From: Mucilaginibacter gilvus
Lineage (GTDB): Bacteria > Bacteroidota > Bacteroidia > Sphingobacteriales > Sphingobacteriaceae
Assembly: GCF_004054195.1 (NCBI RefSeq)
Contig: NZ_SBIW01000012.1
Location: 1-64,000 of the forward strand
Length of the DNA stretch: 64,000 nt
Direction: 5' to 3'
Part shown: one piece after another, positions 35,801 to 43,764 of the stretch
How positions within the stretch are numbered: position 1 is the first letter of the stretch
How the letters are laid out: each line of letters opens with the position of its first letter
The notes under the pieces: generated by a model
The model's input: the letters and a program-made list of their open reading frames with translations, nothing else
Told to the model about the DNA's origin: nothing
Databases searched by the model: none
Position numbers and translations under genes: made by a program

Positions 35801-35996
35801 ATCCAAAGCCACCATCTGCGGTCAAAACACTCGTTGGCACAAAATCAGCAAAATTTGAAGAAGAATTTGTTTGGGTGCCGGTTTGGAATTGAAATGTTGC
35901 TACTCCCGCAGCCGGCGTTTGGCCGTAGGCAATACGGCCTATAATTGTGGCAATAAAAATACTTAAGAGAAACGACCTAAATAATAGTTTTTTCAA
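29850..35996 (-). CDS. Giant multidomain T9SS-secreted protein (PKD, LamG, DUF2341)
   Basis: A 2048-residue surface or secreted protein. Order: signal peptide (1-25); a beta-rich N-domain (about 28-215); Ig-like units, one near 305-385; a PKD domain (YAWNFNGGTPSTGSG, about 395-470); a LamG/concanavalin-like domain (about 570-755); a second PKD-type unit (about 855-930); DUF2341 followed by a second LamG (about 940-1240); a Thr/Asn-rich beta-helix-like part; and a C-terminal type A T9SS sorting domain beginning VFPNPATN and ending GKFIKL. Repeated Thr/Gly/Ser-rich linkers are typical of adhesins or polysaccharide-binding proteins. No catalytic motif was seen. Confidence 0.85.
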   Translation of the reverse strand: MKKLLFRSFLLSIFIATIIGRIAYGQTPAAGVATFQFQTGTQTNSSSNFADFVPTSVLTADGGFGYEFITQCTGATTSFYPQVSYVNFSGTDATLSFDRSNNAITVTAAFIRSARTGAATTQGLTSKPVAGGEFRFTSLDLLAISAATTSVSLQAYKNGVAVGSAVLVTGLSTSTKKPVDLSANSDFYNIDEIGITGFAADGIRVDNLTTAAIPFFINSPATNTYYNIGNNFTISVTNPPSGTLGVDYFANGVQLGTRSTVSPFSVNATATTGGSYSIVAKAYNATSAGTLLGTTAAIIVNVYPPAPSTTDGSNCGTGPVSVSASGTPTGGTFYLYSAATGGTAISSSTSTTFSTPSISATTTYYVSYAVSGVESTSRTAVTATINTLPTAAFTATTPVVINANSTVTLTSTYSASLTYAWNFNGGTPSTGSGQGPFSVQWSTAGTKNITLTVTSAAGCTTATASQSVTVNTPVPTVTGAGSGCGAGSVTLTAAGGQPTGGVYNWYGVATGGTALATGTTFAPITSGTYYVDYTAGGVTSSRSTGSVVTINPIVSSPTSNAYFSYSFDGNINDISGNLNDGVLSASPPAATTGRFGAPSAAYNFTGTSSQYIYTSKSVVNPQTFTISAWFNTTTTTGGLIVGFSSQTNGQAQHDRKIYMDNAGKLYFGVYSGATNTIVTAGTYNDGNWHHVVATLSAANGTRLYVDNTLQAFNASFIAAEPHNGYWLIGGPYVNGWPNAPTSNYFTGKIDDVSVFSTEMTAAAVAASNNVNQIGAYGPVCVGSPITIYSPTITGATYSWKDPNGTTLTGTANSTTFPLAVAGTYTLTVTNGPGSCTSTATYTPTLYALPAPVITSPATVATGASAAFSTTAVAGETYSWTTDGGTPATGTGNTISVNWATAGVKKVIVTATNANGCSVSVTQTIAVTKTVASGNYAFSQGITVSALGNTGTLSNFPMLVYIKEDALKSAVNCANNVQFPTGLSAVNGYDFAFTTNGGTNELFYQVESFDATTGTLTAWVQVPTVTTAATSLTFYFGSAAPAHDASFAYGTWSSDYLAVYHFNEGSGTVLDGTTYQRSSTATNATSTTAGKVSSAYLFDGTSTKIVSASSADITGNFTLSGWAFVTDFSSSDRKIVTNQSNSANGGYKLGYYGGSATTVKAEIETRAYSGASTLNRGEAGGTIVTTGAWHYVQGVYTGTNFITYFDGVADRSGTTGATAGTGGPIIVGSDFGTGNFFKGTLDEIRVSNVVKSADWIKAEYFNQNNYLTTTATNADFTTNAANAKAIGGSIVYTWTGATNTSTTAPGNWKTPASNNPVATIAIPTDGSASIIVNNVTNKPSLAAAATFYGVTVAAGSSLDLNGNTLTVGCNVYNSGTINTAGTTNTSTLIFNGSAATQTYTAAATSNTASIGTMTVNNTAGGTITVSGGPIDVYNQLVITKGNLTIAGTTTLSLKSSGTLTANVPAIPSTYAITGNVTVERWFTGGSISNRGWRMLSSPVNNNTISPLAANGTTATTATFNFSSLKTNLLITGVGGSGAGFDQPSGYTANGSTILFYTPSNALFTWPTSLNTVPTRPVGSGFYFYFRGNNTTNTVGKVIKSGGVYTAPEANVVGLQTGTLNQQAFRYTLSYTATTGVKNFNLVGNPYPSTISMSSTPQTGTTGFIYTYTPGATAIFTQPGAINIASGQGFYVKANAATSYISFAETLKTATQPTGASLLMGVPVEIKEPMITMKMIQDSSNYDITYLRYLDSYKDTYYDMEDADDLNGSGQTVFFGALTSDKKLVAIASQPMAKQRTSVFLSVDDATTGIYTLKRTGLIGIPAAYDVYLMDHFKKDSLDLRANDTYSFNLNKSNTATFGNERFEVIIRKKTLPPYKLVAFTGEKTGNDVLLRWDTQNEFDYTGFELQKSYDNATFEAVRNMQSTSAGTYTYKDLFSVTDSKPVYYRLKQTDINDNISYSQVVIITTNGNGTFSVFPNPATNVIQFSLAKPIKSQVRLRIYNSMGILMKTSIFTTSTGQQDISSLPIGSYTIEIVDLSTKTPTLTGKFIKL

Positions 35997-36371
35997 AGCT
36001 TTGAGATATTATTTTAATATACACACAAATTTAATCAAAAACGGTGCAAATCAATATATTATATATAACAAAATTACATATATACTGTATACGCAGCCCA
36101 TGTGCTTTTAGTTTGTTAACTATTACGAAAAGGTCTGCTTTTAGGGTATTTTTTGGCTATATAATTTCGCTGAACAATATATATATTGTTAAAACAGGGT
36201 TGTATTTGCGAGGATGAATTATTCCCGGTCATGGTTAATCTGGTGTTTAAACGTATTTGGAGTAAGGTTTATTAAAAAAAAACCACTTTAACTGTTAAAG
36301 TTATCCGCTGTTCTGCTTTTTTATCCGCCTTTAAATGTGGAAACTTGTACATCCGCCTGCTTTTTTAATTT
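35997..36371. other. AT-rich divergent promoter region between two T9SS cargo genes
   Basis: A 375-base spacer with very high AT content. It holds an 18-base perfect palindrome, AACAATATATATATTGTT, at 36173-36190, which could be an operator or a cruciform. No exact TAnnTTTG box was found near either start. Confidence 0.5.
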
Positions 36372-39300
36372 ATGAGAAAACTTCACCTGGCTCAATTATT
36401 AAGTTTTTTATGTTTTTGTTGCATCTCTCCCGCGTTTGCGCAAAACCCATTGGTTGATGCCGCTAAAAAGCAGGAACTCAACCGCATATCCGCGCAAGCC
36501 AACCAGGCATTTATTACCGGGCAGCAAAAAGCCGTTTCGCTGGCGAAGGCGCGCGGCTGGTCTATCCGCAGTAAAACCAAAACAGGCAATTTGAAAACGC
36601 TGCAGGGGGTAAACAGTCTGGGGTTCCCGGTTTACCTGGTTACGCATAACAATACTATTTCCGCTGCCACTATAGGTACCAACGCGGTACAGCCGGGCGG
36701 TGCTTTGGGGCTCAACTTATCTGGCAGCAGTACTTTTCTTAATAACAAACTGGCCATTTGGGATGGCGGCTCGGTATACGGGGCACATGTAGAATTTTCT
36801 GGCAAAACCATCACTTCCAAAGATGCCGCCAGTGTGCTCGATCATTCCACCCACGTAGCGGGTACTATGATAGCCAAAGGGGTTTACGGCCCTGCAAGGG
36901 GGATGGCATTCAATACGCCGGTGCTCTCTTCCTGGGATTTTGATAACGATGTATCTGAAATGAGCGCCGCCGCACCGGGCCTGCTGCTTTCTAACCATTC
37001 TTACGGCGATGTGGCCGGTTGGGAATATAATAGCACTGCGGGCCATTGGGAATGGTACGGCCTCCCGGGCGATACGGAAGATTATAATTTCGGTTTTTAC
37101 GATGCCCGTGTACAGGCCTGGGACCGGATAGCCTACAACGCGCCCTATTATCTCATTGTGGAATCGGCCGGTAATAGCCGGGGCAGCAATGGCCCTGCGG
37201 TCGGCGAAACCTATTATGGTTATGCCAGTAAAACCAATTCATCTATCGTAAACAAAGGGCCAAGGCCGGCAAACCTCAGCAGTAACGATGGGTACGATAT
37301 CATCAGCACCACAGGCACCGCCAAAAATATATTAACAATAGGCGCGGTAGGGGCTTTGCCAAATGGCCCGGTTAACCTTTCCGATGTAGCTGTTTCCTAC
37401 TTTAGCAGCTGGGGGCCAACAGATGATGGCCGCATTAAACCCGATATTGTGGCCGATGGCGAGAACGTGTTATCTACCGGTGTAAGCAGCCCCAATTCAT
37501 ACCTTACCTTGTCGGGCACTTCCATGTCGGCGCCCAGTGTAACGGGCTCGCTCTACTTGTTGCAGGAATATTACGCGCAAAAGAATGCAGGCGCTTTTAT
37601 GCGTGCAGCCACCCTTAAAGGGCTTGCCTGCCACACCGCATTTGATGCCGGAAACCCTGGTCCCGATTATATTTACGGGTGGGGTTTGCTCAATATGCGC
37701 ACCGCCGCGCAGGCCATTACTGATAATGGAACAAAGAGTCTCATCAGTGAAAATGCCTTAACGCAGGGGCAGAGTAAAACATTCACGGTTACCGCATCAG
37801 GCAGTGGGCCATTGGCGGTTTCTATCTCCTGGACAGACCCACAGGGTATACCAAACGCCGAAGGCACCATCAACAGCAGGGTACCCAAACTGGTTAACGA
37901 TCTGGATATCCGCGTAAGCGATGGCGCTTCCACTTTTAACCCATACGTGCTAAACCCCGATAACCCATCGGCGGTAGCTACCACCGGCGATAACATCCGC
38001 GATAATATTGAACAGGTGTACATTGCCAATGCTACGCCGGGTAAAACCTATACCATTACCGTGTCACACAAAGGCACGCTGTCATCAGGCAGCCAGGCAT
38101 ATTCGCTTATTGCTACGGGTATTGGCGGGGCGGCTTACTGTGCATCGAGCCCATTATCAACCGCCGATTCGAGGGTGAATAATTTTACGCTCTCCAATAT
38201 CAACAATACCCCCGCCGCGGGATGCACCGGTTATTCGGATTATACCAATCTTACCCTGCAGTTAGAGCAGGCAAAAACTTATCCTTTCAGCATCACCGTG
38301 GGTAGCTGCGGCAGCAATTTTAACAAAGCAGCCAAAGTTTTTGTGGATTGGAACGGCGATGGTGTGTTTGCAGCCAATGAACTGGCTGCCACAACCAACG
38401 TAGTAAATGGAACGGCTACCTATACCGGTAATATTACGGTGCCGCTATCGGTAATACCCGGTAACTTCGGCCTGTTGCGTGTAGTGCTTGCCGAAACCGC
38501 TGATGCATCAACCATAGCCGCCTGCGGTACTTATACCAAGGGCGAAACGCAGGATTACCGGGTGCAATTTTTAAAACCCGTGGCCGATGCCGGGGCAACA
38601 GCCATTGTGAATGCGGAGGATGGTACCTCGTGCGCGGTAGCCACGGCGGTGATAGTAAGGCTAAAGAACTATGGTAGCGCCAGCATTAGCAATGTGCCGG
38701 TTACTGTTACGGTAACCTCACAAAATAATACGGCGGTTACCTTTAACGAGGTTTACACCGGTACCATCAGCCCGCTGGATGAGGTTGATTTTACCCTTAC
38801 AGGAAAGTTTAATACCGTAGCAGGCGCTACCTACACCATTACTGCCGAAACCCATTTAACCGGCGACCCCATAACCACTAACGATAAAACTACCGGCACG
38901 GTAAGCATAAGCCTGCCGCCTGCATTGGGTACTTTAAGCGCGTATTTGTGTAATAACAATAACTCGTACCTGCTTAAGGGCACCGGCGACGGGCAATTGC
39001 TTTGGTATACTTCGCCTACGGCTGCTTTGCCAATAGCTTTCGGGCCTGTTGCTTCAACCACCACGGCCCCGGTAAACAATACTTTTTATGCCGGATTAAA
39101 TGATTTTAGCGGCAACGTTGGTCCGTTTGCAAAAACAGCGTTTCCGGGTGGCGGGTACAACCAGTTTGGGCCATCGGTAACGGTGTATACCAATGTTCCT
39201 GTAGTATTAGAGACAGCCAAAATGTACTTTGGTAACTCCGGGAAGCTAACATTTACGGTAACTAACGCCAATGGCGAAACGGTTTCGTCCACCACCATCA

Positions 39301-40118
39301 ACGCTACTGCTACCCGCACCATACCAGGTGAGGGCGCACAAATTGACGATGCTGCAGACCAGGGAACACTTGTTACGCTCAATTTAACCCTGCCCACCGC
39401 TGGCACTTACTCCATTACACCCTCGTATGATAATACAGTAACGGTGTTCCGTAATAATAGCGGGGTTACCGGTTATCCGTTTAAAATTGGCAATATCTTC
39501 AGTATTATGGGTAATACGGCGCAATCGCCCACTAACGCTAACGATACTACCTATTACAAAGGTTTTTACTATTACTTTTACAATCTGCATGTAAAAAGCA
39601 TAGGCTGCCCTTCGGCAGCGCGCTTGCCTGTAACTGTAAACAAACCGGTGATCACCCAAACCGGAGATGCGCTCAATTCTAACTTCACCGAAGGGAACCA
39701 GTGGTTTTTAAATGGAGTTGCCGTAGTTGGTGCAACGGCTGCAACTTACACACCTATCCAGAGTGGGAATTATACCATAGAGGTAACTTTAAACACGGGC
39801 TGTGTGAGCAGGTCAAACGTGTATAACTTCGCGCTGGTAGCTAAACACCCCGATACCAGTACCGATATAGGGCTTACCATTTTTCCAATTCCGGCCATTA
39901 GCAATTTAAACGTGGTGTTTGTGGCAAAGGAAGCAGGCACCGCCAAAATAGAAATTGTGAATACCGCCGGCCAGGTAGTGTACCAGCAATCGCAAACCAT
40001 AGCGGCAGGCAACTTTAGCGCGGCTGTAAATATCACTAACCAATTACCCGGAACATACTTACTGAGGGTAACATTACGGCAAAAGGTATATGCCAAAAAA
40101 ATAATTATTGTGAAGTAA
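36372..40118 (+). CDS. T9SS-secreted subtilisin-like serine protease (S8) with GEVED domain
   Basis: A 1248-residue exported protease. Signal peptide 1-23; a pro-region; the S8 catalytic domain (about 105-460) with Asp in LAIWDGGSV, His in DHSTHVAGTM, the oxyanion Asn in ESAGNSRG and the nucleophile Ser in LSGTSMSAPSVTG. A P-domain-like beta region follows, then a GEVED domain (about 655-740, VFVDWNGDGVF ... TQDYRVQF), further beta modules, and a C-terminal type A sorting domain starting LTIFPIPA and ending KKIIIVK. Likely releases peptides outside the cell. Divergent from the giant cargo gene. Confidence 0.92.
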   Translation: MRKLHLAQLLSFLCFCCISPAFAQNPLVDAAKKQELNRISAQANQAFITGQQKAVSLAKARGWSIRSKTKTGNLKTLQGVNSLGFPVYLVTHNNTISAATIGTNAVQPGGALGLNLSGSSTFLNNKLAIWDGGSVYGAHVEFSGKTITSKDAASVLDHSTHVAGTMIAKGVYGPARGMAFNTPVLSSWDFDNDVSEMSAAAPGLLLSNHSYGDVAGWEYNSTAGHWEWYGLPGDTEDYNFGFYDARVQAWDRIAYNAPYYLIVESAGNSRGSNGPAVGETYYGYASKTNSSIVNKGPRPANLSSNDGYDIISTTGTAKNILTIGAVGALPNGPVNLSDVAVSYFSSWGPTDDGRIKPDIVADGENVLSTGVSSPNSYLTLSGTSMSAPSVTGSLYLLQEYYAQKNAGAFMRAATLKGLACHTAFDAGNPGPDYIYGWGLLNMRTAAQAITDNGTKSLISENALTQGQSKTFTVTASGSGPLAVSISWTDPQGIPNAEGTINSRVPKLVNDLDIRVSDGASTFNPYVLNPDNPSAVATTGDNIRDNIEQVYIANATPGKTYTITVSHKGTLSSGSQAYSLIATGIGGAAYCASSPLSTADSRVNNFTLSNINNTPAAGCTGYSDYTNLTLQLEQAKTYPFSITVGSCGSNFNKAAKVFVDWNGDGVFAANELAATTNVVNGTATYTGNITVPLSVIPGNFGLLRVVLAETADASTIAACGTYTKGETQDYRVQFLKPVADAGATAIVNAEDGTSCAVATAVIVRLKNYGSASISNVPVTVTVTSQNNTAVTFNEVYTGTISPLDEVDFTLTGKFNTVAGATYTITAETHLTGDPITTNDKTTGTVSISLPPALGTLSAYLCNNNNSYLLKGTGDGQLLWYTSPTAALPIAFGPVASTTTAPVNNTFYAGLNDFSGNVGPFAKTAFPGGGYNQFGPSVTVYTNVPVVLETAKMYFGNSGKLTFTVTNANGETVSSTTINATATRTIPGEGAQIDDAADQGTLVTLNLTLPTAGTYSITPSYDNTVTVFRNNSGVTGYPFKIGNIFSIMGNTAQSPTNANDTTYYKGFYYYFYNLHVKSIGCPSAARLPVTVNKPVITQTGDALNSNFTEGNQWFLNGVAVVGATAATYTPIQSGNYTIEVTLNTGCVSRSNVYNFALVAKHPDTSTDIGLTIFPIPAISNLNVVFVAKEAGTAKIEIVNTAGQVVYQQSQTIAAGNFSAAVNITNQLPGTYLLRVTLRQKVYAKKIIIVK

Positions 40119-40140
40119 GTTAGTACGATAGTATTAACCA

Positions 40141-40168
40141 CAAAGGCCCCGCAATTGCAGGGCCTTTG
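40141..40168. terminator. Bidirectional terminator hairpin
   Basis: CAAAGGCCC (40141-40149) pairs with GGGCCTTTG (40160-40168), between the convergent protease and barrel-protein genes. Confidence 0.75.
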
Positions 40169-40188
40169 TTAAATTAGGTTGCCTGAGC

Positions 40189-40680
40189 TTAAAAAGTATA
40201 CTTCAATCCCAGTCCCGGCGCAAGGTCAAAGAACGGGCCGGTAGCCAGTTCTAAACGTGGGTTAAGATCCAGACTGACGGCGATAGGTGCGTCGGCTATC
40301 TTATATTCAAGGCCAAGCACACCATCGGCACCTAAAAGGATGTGGTTGTCATCGTAATATTGGTCGTTACCAAAGCCCCTGTAATTGCCTTTGCCGATAG
40401 AACCCAGGTGGGCACCAAAGCCATAGTAAAATTTTAATCCCGCGGTGTTAAAGGCGGGTTGGTGCAATTCGTAAAGGCCGGTAAGCACGGCACCATGTGA
40501 GCGAATCCCCAGGATGCCTTCCAGCGCGGTACGCTCGTCTAAAAAGTGTTTTACCGAGAAGCCATTTTCATAACCGCCGAATTTTACGCCTACGGCAGTT
40601 TTATAATCCTGCGCCTGCGCTCGGTTCGCGATGAGTAAAAACGAGCATAAAATAAATGCTATAAAGGAGATCTTTTTCAT
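40189..40680 (-). CDS. Small outer-membrane beta-barrel protein
   Basis: A 163-residue protein with a signal peptide (1-23, ending AQAQ) and alternating beta strands ending in the aromatic GLKYTF, typical of outer-membrane barrels inserted by the BAM complex. Probably 8 strands. No specific family or function recognised. Convergent with the protease gene. Confidence 0.7.
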   Translation of the reverse strand: MKKISFIAFILCSFLLIANRAQAQDYKTAVGVKFGGYENGFSVKHFLDERTALEGILGIRSHGAVLTGLYELHQPAFNTAGLKFYYGFGAHLGSIGKGNYRGFGNDQYYDDNHILLGADGVLGLEYKIADAPIAVSLDLNPRLELATGPFFDLAPGLGLKYTF

Positions 40681-40848
40681 AATGATAGTTTTCGTATAAA
40701 CGGCATAATTGAGGTTTTATGCTTATTTAGCCAAAATGAATGTGGCTTTTTGCCTGATATGGCTGGTTGTCAACAAGAAAATTACACGGTTGGAGACTGG
40801 AATTTTATCCCAAAATAGATTAATTTGGCAGAAATTATATCCCCCGCA

Positions 40849-42561
40849 ATGATAAACCGCAAATTTGCCACATACAATAAACTATTCGCTGCAGTCCTGT
40901 TCTTATGCCTTACGGCGGGCTGTGTAAAAGGGCAGTTAGGGCAAAATGTAAGCGGCCAATACCGCAACGGTATGGTTGTTTGCGCCTACCCGGATGCATC
41001 CCAGGCAGGGTTGGATGTACTAAAAAAGGGAGGTAACGCCGTAGACGCCGCGGTGGCGGTACAGTTTGCACTGGCGGTTACCCACCCGCAGGCGGGTAAT
41101 ATTGGCGGCGGTGGCTTTATGGTTTACCGCTCGGCATCCGGCAAAACAAACACGCTCGATTTTAGGGAAAAAGCACCTGCGCAGGCCAGTACCAACATGT
41201 ACCTTGACAGCGCAGGCAACGTAATACCAAATATGAGCTTGTACACCCATTTCGCGGCGGGTGTGCCGGGTTCTGTTGATGGCATGGTGGCCGCGCATAA
41301 AAAATACGGCAAATTAAAATGGGCCGACTTGCTGCAACCCGCTATAAACCTGGCCCTGAACGGATTTAAAATGACCGCGAGGATAGCCAATGATATCAAC
41401 CGCGCCAAGGCGAAATTTAAAGTACTTAACCCCGGTAAAAATTACCTGGTGAAGGATGTTGATTGGAAGGAAGGCGATATAATGGTGCAGGAAGACCTGG
41501 GCCACACGCTGGAACTGATCCGCGATAAGGGCCGTGATGGTTTTTACAGCGGCAAAACTGCCGACCTGATTGTAGCTGAAATGAATACCGGTAAAGGTAT
41601 TATGACCAAGGCCGATCTGCAGAATTACCATTCGGTATGGCGCGCACCTATTACCGGCAATTACAAGGGTTATAAAATTATTACCATGCCGCCACCCAGC
41701 AGCGGTGGTATAATATTGATGCAGCTATTGAAAATAGCCGAAAGATACCCGCTAAAAAGATGGGGCTTTAATAAAGATTCTACCGTGCAGGTGATGGTGG
41801 AGGCCGAGCGCCGCGCCTATGCAGACCGGTCTAAATACCTGGGCGACCCGGATTTTTATAAAGTGCCGAAAGATAGCCTGCTGAACTCCCAATACCTCCT
41901 TAAACGGATGGCAAACTTTAACTGGAATGCCGCCACGCCAAGTGCGAGCATACAACCCGGCATATTTATGGGTTACGAAAGCGACCAAACCACCCACTTC
42001 TCCATAGTGGACAGAGAAGGGAACGCGGTTGCTATAACTACCACGCTGAACGATACCTTCGGCTCGCATGTGTTTGTAGGTGGCGCGGGCTTTTTGCTGA
42101 ACAATGAGATGGATGATTTTAGCTCGAAGCCGGGCGTGCCAAACATGTATGGCCTGCTTGGCGGCAAGGCAAACAGCATTCAGCCCAACAAAAGGATGCT
42201 ATCGGCTATGACGCCTACTATTATAGAAAAGAACGGCGACCTGTACATGGTGGTAGGCACTCCGGGCGGCGCTACTATCATTACCTCGGTGTTTCAAACC
42301 ATATTAAATGTAATTGAGTTTGATAAAAGTATTCAGGGAGCGGTATCAGCCAAGCGCTTTCATCACCAATGGATGCCCGATGAAGTGGGTGCCGAAGCCG
42401 ATGCCCTGGATAGCCTCACCATAGATAAGTTAACAAAAAAGGGCTATAAGTTTACTAAACGCGGATCGATAGGCCGGGTAGATGGCATCCGGAAAACCAA
42501 ATGGGGCTACTACGAAGGTGGGGCCGACCCAAGAGGAGATGATACTAAATTAGGGTGGTAG
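40849..42561 (+). CDS. ggt: Gamma-glutamyltransferase
   Basis: Cleaves gamma-glutamyl bonds such as those in glutathione, or transfers the glutamyl group; outside the cytoplasm. From ATG 40849 (a TTG 24 bases earlier also opens the frame) it has a lipoprotein-type signal (LFLCLTAGC). Family blocks are GGNAVDAAVAVQFALAV, GNIGGGGFM, the nucleophile Thr at TTHFSIVDREGNAVAITTTL where autoprocessing makes two subunits, and TPGGATIITSVFQ. Length of about 570 residues is typical. Confidence 0.93.
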   Translation: MINRKFATYNKLFAAVLFLCLTAGCVKGQLGQNVSGQYRNGMVVCAYPDASQAGLDVLKKGGNAVDAAVAVQFALAVTHPQAGNIGGGGFMVYRSASGKTNTLDFREKAPAQASTNMYLDSAGNVIPNMSLYTHFAAGVPGSVDGMVAAHKKYGKLKWADLLQPAINLALNGFKMTARIANDINRAKAKFKVLNPGKNYLVKDVDWKEGDIMVQEDLGHTLELIRDKGRDGFYSGKTADLIVAEMNTGKGIMTKADLQNYHSVWRAPITGNYKGYKIITMPPPSSGGIILMQLLKIAERYPLKRWGFNKDSTVQVMVEAERRAYADRSKYLGDPDFYKVPKDSLLNSQYLLKRMANFNWNAATPSASIQPGIFMGYESDQTTHFSIVDREGNAVAITTTLNDTFGSHVFVGGAGFLLNNEMDDFSSKPGVPNMYGLLGGKANSIQPNKRMLSAMTPTIIEKNGDLYMVVGTPGGATIITSVFQTILNVIEFDKSIQGAVSAKRFHHQWMPDEVGAEADALDSLTIDKLTKKGYKFTKRGSIGRVDGIRKTKWGYYEGGADPRGDDTKLGW

Positions 42562-42566
42562 TGAAG

Positions 42567-42710
42567 AAGTCGATAGTCAATGGTCGATAGGCCATGGTGA
42601 TGGATGGTAAGGTACAATATCTTATATGTCCAATCGTTTTGTTTAAACATGTGGGAGATATTTGCATATCTGAAAAAAACTATGGACTATCGACTATGGA
42701 CTATCGACTA
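42567..42710. repeat. Intergenic inverted repeat with word-like arms (spacer A)
   Basis: Left arm 42567-42597 and right arm 42680-42710 are complementary at about 26 of 31 positions, with about 80 bases between. Each arm is itself a tandem of near-identical words; the right arm reads CTATGGACTATCGA twice. It lies between ggt and the MarR gene. Confidence 0.7.
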
Positions 42711-42716
42711 AAATAC

Positions 42717-42724
42717 TAAGTTTG
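42717..42724 (+). promoter_or_regulatory. Candidate -7 box TAAGTTTG for the MarR gene
   Basis: A perfect TAnnTTTG match ending 7 bases before ATG 42732, directly after the right arm of the inverted repeat. If used, the message would be nearly leaderless. Confidence 0.4.
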
Positions 42725-42731
42725 TTGCCGT

Positions 42732-43172
42732 ATGCGAAGCAGTGTAAAACACCAGGAAACAATTGATTACTTCTTAAAGATCGTTTGGCAAACCGTTGCT
42801 AACCGGTATAACCAGATAGTAACGGAATTTGGCATTACACAATCTATAGGCTATCTGCTCATCAATATCGATGAAGAAGGTACTACCGTATCGCAGGCAG
42901 CTGCTTTGCTTGGCCTAAAATCTACCAGCCTTTCGCGGATGCTTAATCAGCTGGAAGAAACAGGGCTTATTTACCGCCAGTCTAACAAAGGTGATAAGCG
43001 CTCTGTGAAAATATTTTTAACAGATCTGGGTAAAGAGAAACGCCAGATGGCCAAAGATGTGGTGAAACAGTTCAATAACTATCTTAACGCCCACATTAGC
43101 GAGGCAGATAAGCTGTATTTAACAGAGATTCTGAAAAAAATAAACCAGCTCACTATTAACTATAAGCCTTAA
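42732..43172 (+). CDS. MarR-family transcriptional regulator
   Basis: A 146-residue winged-helix regulator expected to bind DNA as a dimer. The recognition region GTTVSQAAALLGLKSTSLSR and wing GLIYRQSNKGDKRSVKIFLT are clear, with flanking dimerisation helices. The ligand and targets are unknown. The two FKBP lipoprotein genes downstream have their own -7 box, so control of them is not implied. Confidence 0.9.
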   Translation: MRSSVKHQETIDYFLKIVWQTVANRYNQIVTEFGITQSIGYLLINIDEEGTTVSQAAALLGLKSTSLSRMLNQLEETGLIYRQSNKGDKRSVKIFLTDLGKEKRQMAKDVVKQFNNYLNAHISEADKLYLTEILKKINQLTINYKP

Positions 43173-43240
43173 ACCAAAGCTTATTTATACCCTCCAAGTG
43201 TTAAAAAGTGTTAAGCTGCCGTTTTTGCCATATAAAACAA

Positions 43241-43248
43241 TAAATTTG
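43241..43248 (+). promoter_or_regulatory. Candidate -7 box TAAATTTG for the FKBP lipoprotein pair
   Basis: A perfect TAnnTTTG match 15 bases before ATG 43264. A TTTTTG upstream is only 13 bases away, shorter than usual for a -33 box. The position argues for ATG 43264 over earlier in-frame starts. Confidence 0.45.
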
Positions 43249-43263
43249 CAGATTATTAAAGGA

Positions 43264-43758
43264 ATGAACAGGTTACTGGTGATCATATTATTACTTGCCG
43301 CTGGCTTATCCTCTTGTAAAAAAGGATTCGATGTGGCGGAGGAAGTAAGGGCGCAGGGCGTTGTTGATGATAAGATAGTGGAGGATTATATCGCCGCTAA
43401 CGGCCTCACCACAACTGCAAAGCGGATTGATACCACGGGCGTTTTTTATATTGTGATAGCCCCGGGCGAAGGAAGCAATCTGTTCACGAATTCCACAAGG
43501 GTAACTGTGGATTATAAAGGCAGAATATTAACCAGTGGCAAGGAGTTTACGCAAAGCAACAATTTTCATCCCTCGTTTACGCTGGGTGAAGTGATAAGGG
43601 GCTGGCGACTGGGGATACCGCAAATTAAGAAAGGCGGCACCGTACGATTGTTGCTACCGTCGCGTTATGCATACGGCCCGTACCCTCAACAAACTTTAGG
43701 CTTACCCGAAAATTCGGTGCTTGATTTTGATATACAACTTTTAGATGTAACGAACTAA
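43264..43758 (+). CDS. FKBP-type peptidyl-prolyl isomerase lipoprotein
   Basis: A 164-residue lipoprotein (lipobox LSSC, Cys18) with one C-terminal FKBP domain (about 60-164). Visible are VTVDYKGRIL, the GWRLGIPQIKKGG loop, LLPSRYAYG and LDFDIQLLDV. It should help fold exported proteins in the cell envelope. It resembles the GldI group of gliding-associated isomerases, but that link is not specific. Followed after 6 bases by a related gene. Confidence 0.88.
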   Translation: MNRLLVIILLLAAGLSSCKKGFDVAEEVRAQGVVDDKIVEDYIAANGLTTTAKRIDTTGVFYIVIAPGEGSNLFTNSTRVTVDYKGRILTSGKEFTQSNNFHPSFTLGEVIRGWRLGIPQIKKGGTVRLLLPSRYAYGPYPQQTLGLPENSVLDFDIQLLDVTN

Positions 43759-43764
43759 TTTTAG

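Noticed and set aside
36372..40118. Subtilisin-like protease as part of a lantibiotic or patellamide-type cluster
   Set aside because: No precursor peptide or modification enzyme nearby, and it carries GEVED and T9SS sorting domains typical of nutrient-acquiring secreted proteases.
42680..42710. Short tandem words that could suggest a CRISPR array
   Set aside because: Units are about 14 bases with no spacers, and the other arm is its reverse complement; no cas genes are present.
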